Assembly: GCA_037127315.1 (NCBI GenBank)
Contig: JBBBDQ010001294.1
Coordinates: 450,001 to 514,000 of the forward strand
From: Ascarosepion bandense
Taxonomy: Eukaryota; Mollusca; Cephalopoda; Sepiida; Sepiidae
Direction: 5' to 3'
Length of the DNA stretch: 64,000 nucleotides
The position numbers were made by a program, and so were the translations under genes. Shown here in pieces: positions 62,975 to 64,000 of the stretch (position 1 is its first letter; each line of letters starts with the position of its first letter). The notes beneath the pieces are model-generated. The model made no database searches, was not told where the DNA came from, and saw nothing but the letters and a program-made list of their open reading frames with translations.

Positions 62975-64000
62975 AATAGTTAACAAACTTCTCTCACTAG
63001 ATCATTTAAGACTCATTAGTGAGTTTGAAATATTCACAGCTTTGTGCCACACGTGATTTATTCTCAGTAAAATCTTGGTAAAAGTTCTGCACTATATTTC
63101 TAATAACATTTTTCCTTTTTTTTTATACCTTGTTTAGCTTCTGGAAAGCATTTTCTTTTATTCTAATAGTAGATTAATTCAAAATAAGTGTTATTTGTGC
63201 TTAATGATTACTTTCTTGCTCAGTATTTGAGATAGCATTTTTTTTTAAATTTTTAATCTCTTTGTGGTAACTTGAAGCATTATCTCAAATGATTTAAGTT
63301 CACCACCAAGGCATTAACTTACATTGTAGAAATAATTAAATGTATGATAATAACTTAGTACTTCATTATTTCATTACGCCTGGCTTTTTGAAAAAAATAG
63401 GAGTGATGAAATGTGGGCATTGGTTAAAAGTTAAATAAAAATATTAAAAAGACACCAAAAGATTCCTTGAACTTTCAAGTTTTAAAACTGATTATCTCCC
63501 TTTAGCATTTCTTCTGCTAAAAGGTTTTTTTTCCCCAGGAGTCAGCAATTTTCTGTAGTTATTTTACTTTTCATTTTTTTTTTTTTATTATTTATTTATT
63601 TTTAGAAGTATTTGATCTCTTTAGATGAGCGTATGTGTGCGTCTGGACAATGTGTGTGCGTGTATGAGAGAGTGAGAGTTCAATTTGTTTCTCATACGAG
63701 GAGTAAAAAACGCCTTGGGTATATATATTCAACTTAATGGTTTGTTTCTCAAAGGACCAGACTGGTGGAGTAAACCATTTCAGTGAACCACGTGTGAGAT
63801 ACAGCGTCTTGAAAAGTTGTTTCCCTTAGACATTCTTTTTTCATGACTTTTGAATTTAATAAAATGGTGCGCCGAGTTGTCTGCTCTTAGGACATGAACT
63901 GTCGGAAGAAATTGAATGCGGGTGTGCGTTTGTGTCCGTGTGTTCATTTATGCTTACTACTCTAAACGTTCCTGCCACAGACGATGGCAAAAAAGTAACG
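62975..64000. other. Right end, no supported feature
   Basis: No transposon match or convincing ORF. The last 400 bp have a more mixed composition with GTGTGCG-type runs, and a possible splice-acceptor-like CCTGCCACAG at about 63970-63980. That alone does not support an exon. Confidence 0.4.

Noticed and set aside
63970..64000. CCTGCCACAG followed by ATGGCAAAAAAG as a splice acceptor and start exon
   Set aside because: ATG is followed by a stop after four codons, the window ends, and there is no other support.
1..64000. CRISPR arrays, bacterial operons, Shine-Dalgarno sites or rho-independent terminators
   Set aside because: The tandem repeats have long or variable units without spacers, and the content is plainly that of an animal genome.

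Overview
This window reads as animal nuclear DNA, most likely from a mollusc and probably an octopus-like cephalopod. That assignment is inference. It rests on strong A+T richness, many long (TA)n tracts, very dense tRNA-derived SINEs, and the decayed LINE, mariner, Penelope-like, Gypsy and hAT relics. I found no convincing host protein-coding exon, no intact tRNA or rRNA gene, and no prokaryotic feature. Nearly all open reading frames are chance frames or translations (often antisense) of transposon remains.

Family names used here are local. LINE-A is a jockey/CR1-like element whose copies end in GCTTGGGGTGAAATGATT plus an A-run. LINE-B is an endonuclease-RT LINE with a WFYRRMLRIPW C-terminal segment. 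SINE-1, SINE-2 and SINE-3 are three tRNA-headed SINEs, and SINE-4 is a fourth candidate. Families E, H, I, J and K are non-coding dispersed repeats of unknown class. Satellite G is a roughly 185-bp tandem repeat.

Layout. 0-5.7 kb: LINE-A, a 510-bp foldback, an 830-bp element with long terminal inverted repeats, LINE-B, and family K. 5.7-12 kb: LINE-A/LINE-B/SINE mosaics and SINE-3. 12-17.3 kb: an internally deleted mariner, a 142-bp tandem duplication, two hammerhead-ribozyme-like motifs, element J, and a composite 5S-rRNA/tRNA SINE with a perfect 15-bp target duplication. 17.6-25.9 kb: LINE-A and SINE-2 clusters, satellite G, a Penelope-like pol relic, family K and SINE-3. 26-34 kb: SINE-1, GATA-linked tandem repeats, the longest LINE-A reading frame, a second mariner relic, and family E. 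34-41 kb: a Gypsy pol fragment embedded in a SINE, an 81-bp minisatellite, and more LINEs. 40.7-46 kb: a roughly 100-bp satellite array broken up by a solo LTR, a LINE/SINE nest, a conserved-ORF pseudogene, the second copy of J, and SINE-4. 46-54 kb: family H (one copy with an inverted 5' part), inverted satellite G, and family I interrupted by a LINE-A tail carrying four tandem units. 54-64 kb: mariner and LINE-B fragments, minisatellites, an LTR-like stretch, a LINE-B copy with its YADD segment triplicated, a hAT C-terminus, and a quiet right end.

How the parts relate. The window is a stratigraphy of insertions. Several events can be ordered because one element interrupts another, and some have a paralogous uninterrupted copy elsewhere in the window. 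The most interesting signals are the hammerhead-like motifs at 13.8-14.4 kb, a Penelope/hammerhead-like core shared by the 3' half of SINE-2 copies, and the 5S-headed composite SINE.
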